Shown here piece after piece: positions 36,810 through 45,772 of a DNA stretch of 64,000 nucleotides. The stretch comes from Sphingomonas sp. NFR04. GTDB lineage: Bacteria > Pseudomonadota > Alphaproteobacteria > Sphingomonadales > Sphingomonadaceae. The translations under genes and the position numbers were made by a program. The stretch's first letter is position 1. The number at the start of each line of letters is the position of its first letter. The stretch lies in contig NZ_FORV01000001.1 in NCBI RefSeq assembly GCF_900114095.1, positions 682,001 through 746,000 of the forward strand. The letters run 5' to 3'. The notes beneath the pieces are model-generated. The model did no database searches. It was not told the DNA's origin and worked only from the letters and a program-made list of their open reading frames with translations.

Positions 36810-38941
36810 GCGACGCCTCGAACCGGACCGAGAGCGGCCCCATCATGCTCGCCCAGCTGCTGGGCATGCACCGCATCGCCGCCGACCCCGCCCAGCTGCG
36901 ACATGCGATCGGCCACCAGGCGCCGCTCGACGCCACCGACATGCTGCGCCTGATTCGCCGACAGGAGGGCACCAAGGCGCGCAGCCGCACGGCGAGCTGG
37001 GACCAGCTCGCCCGCCTGCCGCTGCCGGTGCTCGCCAATGGCCCCGACGGCTGGTTCCTGCTCGGCCGGGTCGCGGGCGACGAGGCACTGATCCAGCGCC
37101 CCGGCGAAGGGATCGTGAAGGTCCATCGCGGGGAGATGGCGCAGTTCTGGTCGGGCGAGCTGGTGCTGGTCACCACCCGCGAGGCAGTGGGCGCCACCGC
37201 CCGCGCGTTCGACTTCAGCTGGTTCGTCCCCCAGGCCGCCAAGTATCGCAAGCTGATCGGCGAGGTGTTGCTGATCACGCTGGTGCTGAACCTGCTGGGG
37301 CTCGCCGCGCCTTTGTTCTTCCAGAACATCGTCGACAAGGTGCTGGTCCACAACACGCTCTCGACGCTGACCGTGCTGGCGATCGGGTTCGTAGCGGTGT
37401 CGGTGTGGGAGACGCTGTTCGGCTGGCTGCGCACCCGGCTCTATTCGGAGACCAGCCAGAAGATCGACGTCGAGCTCGGCGCCAAGCTGTTCTGGCACCT
37501 GCTGCGGCTGCCGCTCGGCTATTTCGAGGCGCGGCGGGTGGGCGACACCGCGATGCGCGTGCGCCAGCTCGAATCGGTGCGCGAGTTCCTCACCAACGCC
37601 TCGCTCTCGGTGCTGGTCGATCCGCTGTTCACCATCGTGTTCCTGGTGGCGATGTTCATCTATTCGCCGTCGCTCTCGATCGTCGCGGTGCTGACCATCC
37701 CGGCCTATTTCGCGGTCGCGATCCTGGTCACCGGTCCCTTGCGGGCGCGGGTGAACGACAAGTTCGAGCGCGGCTCGGCGAACAACGCGCTGCTGATCGA
37801 GAGCATCGGCGGCATCCAGACGATCAAGGCCGCGGCGGTCGAGCCGCAATGGCAGGACCGCTGGGAGCGCCAGCTGGCCGGCTATTCGCACGCTAGCCAG
37901 CGGGTGATCGATCTGGGCAATACCGGCAGCCAGGCGATCCAGCTGATCTCCAAGCTGAGCATGGCCGGCATCCTCTATTTCGGCGCCAAGCAGGTCATCG
38001 CGCACGAGCTCACCGTCGGCGGGCTGGTCGCGTTCAACATGTTCGCGCAGCGCCTGTCCGGGCCGGTGATCCGGATGGCGCAGCTGTGGCAGGATTTCCA
38101 GCAGGTGCGCATCTCGGTCGCGCGGCTGGGCGACGTGCTCAACCAGCCGACCGAGCCGGGCGCGGGCAGCCAGGTGGCGCTGCCGGCGCTGCGCGGCGAG
38201 GTGCGGTTCGAGAATGTGAAGTTCCGCTACGGGCTGGAAGGGCCCTGGACGCTGGAGGATATCGACCTCACCGTCCTCTCCGGCCAGTCGCTCGGCATCG
38301 TCGGCTCGTCGGGATCGGGCAAGTCGACGCTCACCAAGCTGCTCCAGCGGCTGTACGTACCCGCCGGCGGGCGGGTGCTGATCGACGGTGTCGACATCGC
38401 CCAGATCGATCCGGCCTGGCTGCGCCGCCAGATCGGCGTGGTGCTGCAGGAAAATTTGCTGTTCAGCCGCAGCGTGCGCGAGAACATCGCGCTGGCCAAC
38501 CCGGCGCTGCCGCTGGAAAAGGTGATTGCTGCGGCCGAGCTGGCCGGCGCGCACGAGTTCATCACCCGACTGCCCCAGGGCTATGACACGATGATCGAGG
38601 AGCGCGGCACCAACCTTTCCGGCGGCCAGCGCCAGCGGCTCGCCATCGCCCGTGCGCTGGTCACCGATCCGCGCATCCTGATCTTCGACGAAGCGACCTC
38701 CGCGCTCGACGCCGAAAGCGAGGAAATCATCCAGACCAACCTCAAGGCGATGGCGGAGGGCCGCACGGTGCTGATCATCGCACACCGCCTGTCGGCGATC
38801 CGCCAGTGCGACACCATCATCACGCTCGAGCGCGGCCACATCGTCGAGCGCGGCAGCCACCACGAACTGCTCGCGCTCGACGGCCGCTATGCCGACCTCC
38901 ACCGCCGCCAGGCAGGCGTGACCCAGGGATTCGCGGCATGA
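36806..38941 (+). CDS. Type I secretion ABC transporter (HlyB-like)
   Basis: 711 residues. N-terminal C39-like domain (~1-130) without the catalytic Cys, as in HlyB where it is a cargo-binding domain. Six-helix ABC membrane domain (~150-440), then the ATPase: Walker A GSSGSGKST (~500), ABC signature LSGGQRQRLAIARAL (~604) and Walker B ILIFDEATSALD. The GTG at 36806 overlaps the tolC-like stop; the longer open frame upstream is a shadow. It drives one-step export of the GH81 protein across both membranes. Confidence 0.94.
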   Translation: MSDASNRTESGPIMLAQLLGMHRIAADPAQLRHAIGHQAPLDATDMLRLIRRQEGTKARSRTASWDQLARLPLPVLANGPDGWFLLGRVAGDEALIQRPGEGIVKVHRGEMAQFWSGELVLVTTREAVGATARAFDFSWFVPQAAKYRKLIGEVLLITLVLNLLGLAAPLFFQNIVDKVLVHNTLSTLTVLAIGFVAVSVWETLFGWLRTRLYSETSQKIDVELGAKLFWHLLRLPLGYFEARRVGDTAMRVRQLESVREFLTNASLSVLVDPLFTIVFLVAMFIYSPSLSIVAVLTIPAYFAVAILVTGPLRARVNDKFERGSANNALLIESIGGIQTIKAAAVEPQWQDRWERQLAGYSHASQRVIDLGNTGSQAIQLISKLSMAGILYFGAKQVIAHELTVGGLVAFNMFAQRLSGPVIRMAQLWQDFQQVRISVARLGDVLNQPTEPGAGSQVALPALRGEVRFENVKFRYGLEGPWTLEDIDLTVLSGQSLGIVGSSGSGKSTLTKLLQRLYVPAGGRVLIDGVDIAQIDPAWLRRQIGVVLQENLLFSRSVRENIALANPALPLEKVIAAAELAGAHEFITRLPQGYDTMIEERGTNLSGGQRQRLAIARALVTDPRILIFDEATSALDAESEEIIQTNLKAMAEGRTVLIIAHRLSAIRQCDTIITLERGHIVERGSHHELLALDGRYADLHRRQAGVTQGFAA

Positions 38942-40329
38942 ACGCGCTCCGCCATTATGCCCATCTCTGGATGGACGCCGTCCGCACCGAAAAGGCCCGG
39001 ACGCAAGGCCGGCTCGTCAGCCACGAGCCCGACTTCCTGCCCGCCGCGCTGGAGGTGATCGAGAAGCCGGTCTCCCCCACCGGCCGGGTGACCGCCTGGC
39101 TGCTGCTGCTCTGCTTTCTCCTCACGCTGCTCTGGATGACCTTCGGCAAGGTCGACGTGGTTGCCTCGGCGGAGGGCAGCATCGTGCCCGCGGACAGCGT
39201 CAAGCTGGTCCAGGCCTCGGAGACCGGCGTGGTCCGCCACATCTTCGTCCATGAGGGCGATGTGGTGCAGAAGGGCCAGCCGCTGCTCGATCTCGACCCC
39301 ACCGTCTCCGGCGCCGAGGAACGCCAGGCCGAGCAGGCGCTGGCGACCGCCCAGCTCGATGTCGCGCGCGCCCAGGCCATTGCCGATGCGCTGCGCGGCG
39401 GCCCCTTGCGCTTCGCAGCACCCGCAGGCACCCCGCCCGAGGTGGTGGAGACGCAGCGCCGCCTGATCGCCGCGCAGCTCGCGCAGATCGAGGCGGCAGT
39501 GCATGGCTATGGCGCCGCGCGCGCCTCGGCGATGGCCGATGCTCGGGCGGCGGCCGAGCAGGTCCGCAAATATCACGCGACCGCCCCGGTACTCGATGCC
39601 GAGATCGACGCGATGAACGGCCTCGCCGCGAAGGGCTATGCCCCCGGGCTGCGGCTGATGGAGCTGGAGCGCCAGCGCCACTCCGAAGGCGGCGAGCGCA
39701 AGGTGGCCGAGGCGCAGCAGGCGCGCGCACTGTCTGAGGCGCGCAAGTTCGGCGACCAGGGCGTCCAGACCCGCGCCGAGGCGCAGCAGCGCGCGCTGGC
39801 CGAGCTCGCCAAGGCGCAGGGCGACGCCGTGCTGCGTGCCGAGGAGCTGCGCAAGGCGCGCGAAAAGTCGCGGCTGCAGCGGCTCTACGCGCCGGTGGCG
39901 GGCACGGTGCAGCAGCTCGCGGTTCACACGATCGGCGGCGTGGTCGAACCGGCCAAGCCGCTGATGATCGTGGTGCCCAATGGCGGGCTGACCGTCGAGG
40001 CCAAGGTGCTCAACCGCGACGCGGGCTTCGTGCGCCCGGGCCAGCCGGTGGCGGTGAAGCTCCAGGCCTTCCCCTTCACCACCTATGGCACCATCCCCGG
40101 CCGGATCCTGACGATCAGCCGCGACGCGGTGCCGGACAAGGATATCGGCCCCTATTTCCTCGCCCGCATCGCGCTGGAAAAGGCGAGCATCGATACCGAG
40201 AAGGGCAAGGTCGCGCTCGGCTCGGGCCTCGCCACCACCAACGACATCTCGATCGGCCGCCGCTCGATCCTGGCCTATCTGGTCCAGCCGATCGAACAGA
40301 TCCGCCGCGAGGCCGCGCGCGAGCAGTGA
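38938..40329 (+). CDS. Type I secretion membrane fusion protein (HlyD-like)
   Basis: 463 residues: short cytoplasmic N-terminus, one transmembrane helix (~53-73), lipoyl half (GVVRHIFVHEGDVVQKGQPL), long coiled coil (~130-310) and the second half of the lipoyl domain (LYAPVAGTVQQLAVHTIGGVV). It bridges the ABC transporter to the outer-membrane channel. ATGA overlap with the ABC gene. Confidence 0.94.
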   Translation: MNALRHYAHLWMDAVRTEKARTQGRLVSHEPDFLPAALEVIEKPVSPTGRVTAWLLLLCFLLTLLWMTFGKVDVVASAEGSIVPADSVKLVQASETGVVRHIFVHEGDVVQKGQPLLDLDPTVSGAEERQAEQALATAQLDVARAQAIADALRGGPLRFAAPAGTPPEVVETQRRLIAAQLAQIEAAVHGYGAARASAMADARAAAEQVRKYHATAPVLDAEIDAMNGLAAKGYAPGLRLMELERQRHSEGGERKVAEAQQARALSEARKFGDQGVQTRAEAQQRALAELAKAQGDAVLRAEELRKAREKSRLQRLYAPVAGTVQQLAVHTIGGVVEPAKPLMIVVPNGGLTVEAKVLNRDAGFVRPGQPVAVKLQAFPFTTYGTIPGRILTISRDAVPDKDIGPYFLARIALEKASIDTEKGKVALGSGLATTNDISIGRRSILAYLVQPIEQIRREAAREQ

Positions 40330-40335
40330 CCTCCG

Positions 40336-40364
40336 GCGTGGCCGGGGGGAGCCCCCGGCCACGC
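40336..40364. terminator. Hairpin at the end of the secretion operon
   Basis: Perfect 13-base arms GCGTGGCCGGGGG (40336-40348) and complement (40352-40364), 3-base loop, no T-run. Likely shared by the convergent secretion operon and glmS. Confidence 0.55.
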
Positions 40365-40371
40365 CCGCACG

Positions 40372-42195
40372 TCACTCGACGGTTACGGACTTGGCCAGGT
40401 TGCGCGGCTGGTCGACGTCGGTGCCCTTGGCGACGGCGACGTGATAGGCGAGCAACTGCACCGGCACCGCATAGACCAGCGGCGCGATCAGCGGGTGGAC
40501 CTTGGGCATGGTGATGGTGGCGATGCAGCCATCGCCCGCCGCCTGGATGCCGTCATAGTCCGAGATCAGCACCACCTTGCCGCCGCGCGCCTGCACTTCC
40601 TGCATGTTGCTGACGGTCTTGTCGAACAAGGGGCCCGAGGGGGCGATGACGATCACCGGCACGGCATCGTCGATCAGCGCGATCGGCCCGTGCTTCATCT
40701 CGCCGGCGGCATAGCCCTCGGCGTGGATGTAGCTGATTTCCTTCAGCTTCAGCGCGCCTTCCAACGCCAGCGGGTAATCGGTGCCGCGGCCGAGATACAG
40801 CACGTCGCGCGCCGCCGCGATCACCCCCGCCATCGCCTGGATCGACTCGTCATAGGCGAGCGCCGCGTTGAGCGAGGACGGCGCCTCCGCCAGGTGACGG
40901 ACGATGCGGCGCTCCTCGGCTTCGTCGAGCTTGCCCTTGGCGCGTGCGAGATTGGCCGCCAGCGCCGCGAGCACCGCCAGCTGGCAGGTGAACGCCTTGG
41001 TCGAGGCGACGCCGATCTCCGGGCCGGCATGGGTGGGCAGCAGCAGGTCCGCCTCGCGCGCCATCGAACTGGTCGGCACGTTGACGACGGCGGCGATCTT
41101 CTGCCCCTCGCTGCGCGCGTGGCGGAGCGCGGCCAGCGTGTCCGCGGTCTCGCCCGACTGGCTGATCACGATCATCAGCCCGCCCTCTTCCATCACCGGC
41201 GCGCGGTAGCGGAATTCGGAGGCGACATCGATGTCGACCGGCACGCGGGCGAACTGCTCGAACCAGTATTTCGCCACCATGCCGGCATAGTAGCTGGTGC
41301 CGCAGGCGACGATGGTGACGCGCTTGATCGCCGAGAGATCGAAGTCCGGAATCGGCAGCGTGATCTTCTCCTCCATGCGCTGGAGGTAGGAGCGCAGCGT
41401 CTGCGCCACGACGATCGGCTGCTCGTAAATCTCCTTCAGCATGTAATGCCGATGGTTGCCCTTGGAGATCAGCTCGCCGGTGACGCCCGAGATGGTGATC
41501 GGCCGCTCGACGGGATTGTTGTCCTTGTCGAAGATTTCGGCCCCATCCTTGGTGATGACGACCCAGTCGCCCTCTTCCAGATAGGCGATGCGCTGGGTGA
41601 GCGGCGCCAGCGCCAGCGCGTCGGAGCCGAGATAGGTCTCGCCCTCGCCATAGCCGACGACCAGCGGCGAGCCGAGCCGCGCGCCGATCAGCAGGTCCGG
41701 ATGCTCGCGGAACAGGATGGCGAGCGCGAAGGCGCCGTGGAGGCGCGGCAGCACCTCGCGCACCGCATCCGCCGGGGCCATGCCGGCCTCCACCTTCTCG
41801 CTCACCAGATGCGCGACGACCTCGGTATCGGTCTCGCTGGTGAAAATGCGGCCGCGCGCGATCAGCTCCTCGCGCAGCGTCTTGAAGTTCTCGATGATGC
41901 CGTTGTGGACCAGCGCGACTTCGCCGGTGGCGTGCGGGTGCGCGTTATTGGTCGTCGGGCCGCCATGCGTCGCCCAACGCGTGTGCGCGATGCCGGTGGT
42001 GCCGGGCAGCGGGTGGGCGGCGAGTTCCTTGCCCAGGTTCACCAACTTGCCCGAGGCGCGGCGGCGCTCGATCTTGCCGTCTACGTCCGTCGCGATGCCG
42101 GCCGAATCATAGCCGCGATATTCCAGGCGCTTGAGCCCTTCGAACAGACGCTCTGCGACGTCTTCCCTGCCAACGATTCCAACGATTCCGCACAT
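40372..42195 (-). CDS. glmS: Glutamine-fructose-6-phosphate aminotransferase
   Basis: Makes glucosamine-6-phosphate from fructose-6-phosphate and glutamine, the entry to amino-sugar synthesis. 607 residues, full length. N-terminal glutaminase with nucleophile Cys2 (MCGIVGIVG, then RLEYRGYDSAG) and two SIS isomerase domains (CGTSYYAGMVAKYWFE; SQSGETADTLAALRHA). C-terminus LAKSVTVE is typical. Alone on its strand. Confidence 0.97.
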   Translation of the reverse strand: MCGIVGIVGREDVAERLFEGLKRLEYRGYDSAGIATDVDGKIERRRASGKLVNLGKELAAHPLPGTTGIAHTRWATHGGPTTNNAHPHATGEVALVHNGIIENFKTLREELIARGRIFTSETDTEVVAHLVSEKVEAGMAPADAVREVLPRLHGAFALAILFREHPDLLIGARLGSPLVVGYGEGETYLGSDALALAPLTQRIAYLEEGDWVVITKDGAEIFDKDNNPVERPITISGVTGELISKGNHRHYMLKEIYEQPIVVAQTLRSYLQRMEEKITLPIPDFDLSAIKRVTIVACGTSYYAGMVAKYWFEQFARVPVDIDVASEFRYRAPVMEEGGLMIVISQSGETADTLAALRHARSEGQKIAAVVNVPTSSMAREADLLLPTHAGPEIGVASTKAFTCQLAVLAALAANLARAKGKLDEAEERRIVRHLAEAPSSLNAALAYDESIQAMAGVIAAARDVLYLGRGTDYPLALEGALKLKEISYIHAEGYAAGEMKHGPIALIDDAVPVIVIAPSGPLFDKTVSNMQEVQARGGKVVLISDYDGIQAAGDGCIATITMPKVHPLIAPLVYAVPVQLLAYHVAVAKGTDVDQPRNLAKSVTVE

Positions 42196-42359
42196 GGCAT
42201 CCGTCCTCCTGCCCCTGCCCTAGCGCGGGCCGGCGGCCGCGCCTAGACGCGCTATCGTTGCGACAAGCTGAACGATGCATGCGCCCAAATATGTCGCGCG
42301 ACGTTTAGGGTCGCGTCCTGCCCGGCAGCTTGCCTGTGCCATCGAGAAGAGGTTGTTTG

Positions 42360-43112
42360 ATGTTCCGTCCGAAGATCGCGCTGTTCGCGCTGTTGCTGCC
42401 CCTGGGCGCTTGCGGCGGCTCCGATCGCACGGACCCTGTCTCGAACGCCACGACGATGGGCAACCAGGCGACGACGCGTGCGGATCGGGTCACCCGCCCG
42501 GTGCCCGCGCCCAGCGCCTCCGCCACCTTGGCAGCCCTCACGCGCCGCAGCTGCGCGGACGAGATGGGCAAGGCGGCAGCGGCGCAGCGGGTGAAGCTCT
42601 GCATCAACGTATCCCCTGCGACGCATCCGCCCTGCAATGCCGCCAATAGCTGTGCGATGATCGAGGACGAGATCGCCCGCAGCTGCGCCCTGCTCGACGG
42701 CGACGGCGAGCCGGTGCAGGGCTGCACCGTGGATCCCAGGAGCAGCCAGGCCGCCGCCGACGTGGTCCGCCGCTATTACGCCGCAATCGACGCCCGCGAC
42801 TTCGGCACCGCCTGGAGGCAGTGGGGCGATGACGGCCGGCTGGGCCAGACCTTCGCCGCCTTCGAGAAGGGGTTCGCGCACACCCGCGCGACCAAGGTGA
42901 CGATCGGCACGCTCGGCACAAGCGAGGGCGGCGCCGGCTCCATCTACCAGACCGTGCCGGTGACCGTGGAAGCGACGCTCGACGACGGCAGCGCGCAACG
43001 CATCGCGGGCAGCTATGTCGTGCGCCGTATCAACGACGTCGACGGCGCCTCCCCGTCGCAGCTGCGCTGGCACCTCGACTCCGCGACGCTGCGCCCTGCC
43101 CCCGCCAAGTGA
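42360..43112 (+). CDS. Lipoprotein of unknown function
   Basis: 250 residues. Type II signal peptide with lipobox LGAC (Cys ~20): MFRPKIALFALLLPLGAC. AGAGG lies 7 bases before ATG 42360. The middle has several cysteines (CADEMG, CINVSPATHPPC, CAMIEDEIARSC), and the C-terminal domain (~130-250, AADVVRRYYAAIDARDFGTAWRQW) resembles an SnoaL/NTF2-like cone. Function unknown. Confidence 0.8.
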   Translation: MFRPKIALFALLLPLGACGGSDRTDPVSNATTMGNQATTRADRVTRPVPAPSASATLAALTRRSCADEMGKAAAAQRVKLCINVSPATHPPCNAANSCAMIEDEIARSCALLDGDGEPVQGCTVDPRSSQAAADVVRRYYAAIDARDFGTAWRQWGDDGRLGQTFAAFEKGFAHTRATKVTIGTLGTSEGGAGSIYQTVPVTVEATLDDGSAQRIAGSYVVRRINDVDGASPSQLRWHLDSATLRPAPAK

Positions 43113-43130
43113 GGACGGGCGCGCAAGGCC

Positions 43131-43442
43131 TTAGTGCGGGAAGTTGGTGTCGATGAAGATCCGGGTGAACTCGCGCGGATCGGGCTCATGGCCCTGCGCC
43201 TCGACGAACTTCTGCCGGCCGTTCTGCCACACCTCGAGGATGGCGCCCTGCATGCCGTCCTGGAACCCCAATTTGTCCTCGACGATGCCGCGCCACGGGC
43301 CTTCGGCTTCGAACGCCTCGTGGAGCTTGGGCTCCATCGTGGTCAGTTCGGCATCGGTCTTGGGGTCGAGATGGCCGATCGCGTCGAGCACATAGCAGTC
43401 GAGCAGCTTGAGAAACGGCTTGCCGGTGTAGCGATCGGTCAT
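43131..43442 (-). CDS. Hypothetical protein coupled to glmU
   Basis: 103 residues, soluble, acidic, all-helical in appearance: MTDRYTGKPFLKLLDCYVLDAIGHLDP ... REFTRIFIDTNFPH. The start overlaps the glmU stop (ATGA), so it is the second gene of a glmU operon. Function unknown; it looks like a conserved alphaproteobacterial protein. Confidence 0.75.
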   Translation of the reverse strand: MTDRYTGKPFLKLLDCYVLDAIGHLDPKTDAELTTMEPKLHEAFEAEGPWRGIVEDKLGFQDGMQGAILEVWQNGRQKFVEAQGHEPDPREFTRIFIDTNFPH

Positions 43443-44791
43443 TTTGCGGCCTTTCGTGCCTTCATGGTTGCACGGAAGATCGTGGCCCACCCCTGCTTCT
43501 TCAATGTTTCCGGGCGCGTGACGGCCAGCGCATCGGCCTCCACGTCGCGGGTGATGACCGATCCGGCGCCGATGATCGCGCCGTCGCCGATCGTCACCGG
43601 CGCCACCAGCGCGCTGTTCGATCCAATGAACGCGCCTTCGCCGATCACCGTCTTCTGCTTGAGGAAACCGTTGTAATTGCACGTGATCGTGCCCGCGCCG
43701 ATGTTCGCCCCGGCGCCAACGCTGGCATCGCCCAGATAGGTGAGGTGGTTGGCCTTGGCGCCCTTGCCGAGCACCGCGTTCTTGAGCTCGACGAAATTGC
43801 CGACATGGGAGTCCGCCTCCAGCACCGCGCCGGGGCGCAGCCGGGCATAAGGGCCGACGGTCGCGCCGCTGGCGATGGTCGCGCCCTCGATATGGCTGAA
43901 CGCGCGCAACACCACGCCGTCCGCCACGGTGACGCCGGGGCCGAACACCACGTTCGGCTCGATCGTGACGTCGCGGCCGATCTGCGTGTCGTGCGCGAAC
44001 CACACCGTCTCCGGGGCGATTAGCGTCGCGCCCTCGACCATCGCGCGGGCGCGACGGGCCTGCTGCCACTCGGCCTCCAGCGCCGCCAGCTCACCGCGGC
44101 TGTTGACGCCGGCGACTTCGGTGGCGCCGGTCTCGATCACCGCCGCGACCCGGCCGTCGCCATTCGCCAGTTCGACGATGTCGGTCAGGTAATATTCGCC
44201 CGCTGCATTCTGGTTGGTCAGGCGATCGAGCAGCGCGAACAGATCGGCGCCGCGCACCGCCATCAGACCCGAATTGCACAGGGTGACGGCGCGCTCCTCG
44301 GGGCTCGCATCCTTGTACTCGACGATCTTCGAGAGGCGGTCGCCGCCCTCGACGATCAGCCGGCCATAGGCGCCGGGCTCCGCCGTACGGAAGCCGAGGA
44401 CGACCACGGCCGGATCGTCTTGCCCGTGCAGGCGATCCACCATCCGCCGCATCGTCGCGGTGGTGACCAGCGGCACGTCGCCATAAAGAATCAGCACGTC
44501 GCCTTCGAAGCCCGCCAGCGCGTCCTTGGCCTGGAGCACGGCATGGCCGGTACCGAGTTGCTCGGCCTGATGCGCGGTCTCCGCCCCCAGCGGCGTCACC
44601 GCGGCCTCGACCTGCTCGCGCCCGGCGCCGACCACCACCACCTCGCGCGCGGCGCCGAGCGCCTTCACGCTGTCAATCAGGTGGAGCAGCATCGGCCGCC
44701 CGGCGATCGGATGGAGCACCTTGTGCGTATCGGATTTCATCCGCGTGCCCTTGCCGGCGGCGAGGATGATCGCGGCGATGGGTGCAGTCAC
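43439..44791 (-). CDS. glmU: Bifunctional GlcNAc-1-P uridyltransferase / GlcN-1-P acetyltransferase
   Basis: Makes UDP-N-acetylglucosamine for peptidoglycan and glycolipids. 450 residues. N-terminal uridyltransferase with LAAGKGTRMKSD; C-terminal left-handed beta-helix made of hexapeptide repeats (e.g. GVVLRAFSHIEGATIASG). GTG at 44791 is preferred (GGAG upstream, right family length) over 44830. Confidence 0.95.
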   Translation of the reverse strand: MTAPIAAIILAAGKGTRMKSDTHKVLHPIAGRPMLLHLIDSVKALGAAREVVVVGAGREQVEAAVTPLGAETAHQAEQLGTGHAVLQAKDALAGFEGDVLILYGDVPLVTTATMRRMVDRLHGQDDPAVVVLGFRTAEPGAYGRLIVEGGDRLSKIVEYKDASPEERAVTLCNSGLMAVRGADLFALLDRLTNQNAAGEYYLTDIVELANGDGRVAAVIETGATEVAGVNSRGELAALEAEWQQARRARAMVEGATLIAPETVWFAHDTQIGRDVTIEPNVVFGPGVTVADGVVLRAFSHIEGATIASGATVGPYARLRPGAVLEADSHVGNFVELKNAVLGKGAKANHLTYLGDASVGAGANIGAGTITCNYNGFLKQKTVIGEGAFIGSNSALVAPVTIGDGAIIGAGSVITRDVEADALAVTRPETLKKQGWATIFRATMKARKAAK

Positions 44792-44862
44792 GTGTCCGGT
44801 CTCCGTAAAGCTGGCCGCAACCCCTGCCACGGTGCCGATGGCATTTCCAGCGCGATGCTGCC

Positions 44863-45552
44863 ATGCGACGGCCCATGCCCAACCCCTTCAAGACCATCGG
44901 CTTCGATCTCGACGGCACGCTGCTCGATACCAGCGGCGATCTCGCCGCGACGCTCAACCGCGTGCTGGCGGAGGACGGCCGTCCCGCACTGCCGCTCGAT
45001 CGCATCCTCGCGATGGTCGGCCGCGGGGTGCACAAGCTGCTGGAGCAGGCGGTGGCGGCGACCGGCGGCGGCGATGCGGCGGTTGTGGCGCGGCTCTACC
45101 CCCGCTTCGTCGAGACCTATGCCGCGCACACTGCCGAGCATAGCCGCCCCTATCCGGGCGTGCTGGACGCGCTCGATGCGCTGGCCGCGCAGGGCCTCAC
45201 GCTGGCGGTGGTGACCAACAAGCTCGAGGCCCTCACCCTGCCGCTGCTCGAGGCGACCGGCCTGCTCCCCCGCTTCGCCACGGTGATCGGCGGCGACACG
45301 CTCGGCCCCGGCACCGCCAAGCCGTCGCCCGCGCCGATCCTGGAGATGCTCCGCCGCTGCGGCGGGCCGGCCGCGTTCGTCGGCGATTCGATCTATGACG
45401 TGCAGGCAGCGCAGGCGGCGGGCCTGCCCGTGATCGCCTGCAGCTTCGGCTTCTCGCAAGTGCCGGTGACCACGCTGGGCGCCGACGCCGTGATCGATTC
45501 CTTCGCCGAACTGCTCCCCGCACTGGCGGCGCTCCGCCCAATCAGCGTTTGA
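44863..45552 (+). CDS. gph: Phosphoglycolate phosphatase (HAD family)
   Basis: 229 residues. HAD motif [14 protein letters not shown] with the nucleophile Asp, motif II VVTNK, motif III KPSP, motif [13 protein letters not shown]. Removes phosphate from 2-phosphoglycolate, salvaging damage or photorespiratory product. ATG 44875 ([11 protein letters not shown]) is an alternative start. Divergent from glmU. Confidence 0.88.
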   Translation: MRRPMPNPFKTIGFDLDGTLLDTSGDLAATLNRVLAEDGRPALPLDRILAMVGRGVHKLLEQAVAATGGGDAAVVARLYPRFVETYAAHTAEHSRPYPGVLDALDALAAQGLTLAVVTNKLEALTLPLLEATGLLPRFATVIGGDTLGPGTAKPSPAPILEMLRRCGGPAAFVGDSIYDVQAAQAAGLPVIACSFGFSQVPVTTLGADAVIDSFAELLPALAALRPISV

Positions 45553-45584
45553 CAGCGCGAGGCCCCACGGCGAAACACAAGCTG

Positions 45585-45742
45585 TCGGAAAGGGAGAGAA
45601 TCCGGGAAACCGGATCGCCGAAGGAGCAACCGCCCCGGAAACTCTCAGGCAAAAGGACCTTCCGGCCACCACATTCTGGAGAGTGGCGCCCCGCGCGCCC
45701 GCCGACGGGATAGCGATCTCAGGCAAACGGACAGAAGGGGCC
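45585..45742 (+). promoter_or_regulatory. Tandem glycine riboswitch
   Basis: Two aptamers back to back. The first has GGAGAG (45593-45598), GCCGAAGGAGCAA, and CTCTCAGGCAAAAGGAC. The second repeats the scheme (CTGGAGAG at ~45677, GCCGACGGGATAGCGA, TCTCAGGCAAACGGACAGA, ~45717-45735). These are the known conserved blocks of the cooperative glycine riboswitch. It precedes the L-serine dehydratase gene at 45773, so the start at 45683 inside it is not used. Confidence 0.9.
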
Positions 45743-45772
45743 CGCAACCGAGTGTTTCAGGAGACGGGTTCC

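Noticed and set aside
45683..45772. Upstream ATG start for L-serine dehydratase
   Set aside because: It lies within the second riboswitch aptamer. GTG at 45773 has the ribosome site and gives the family length.
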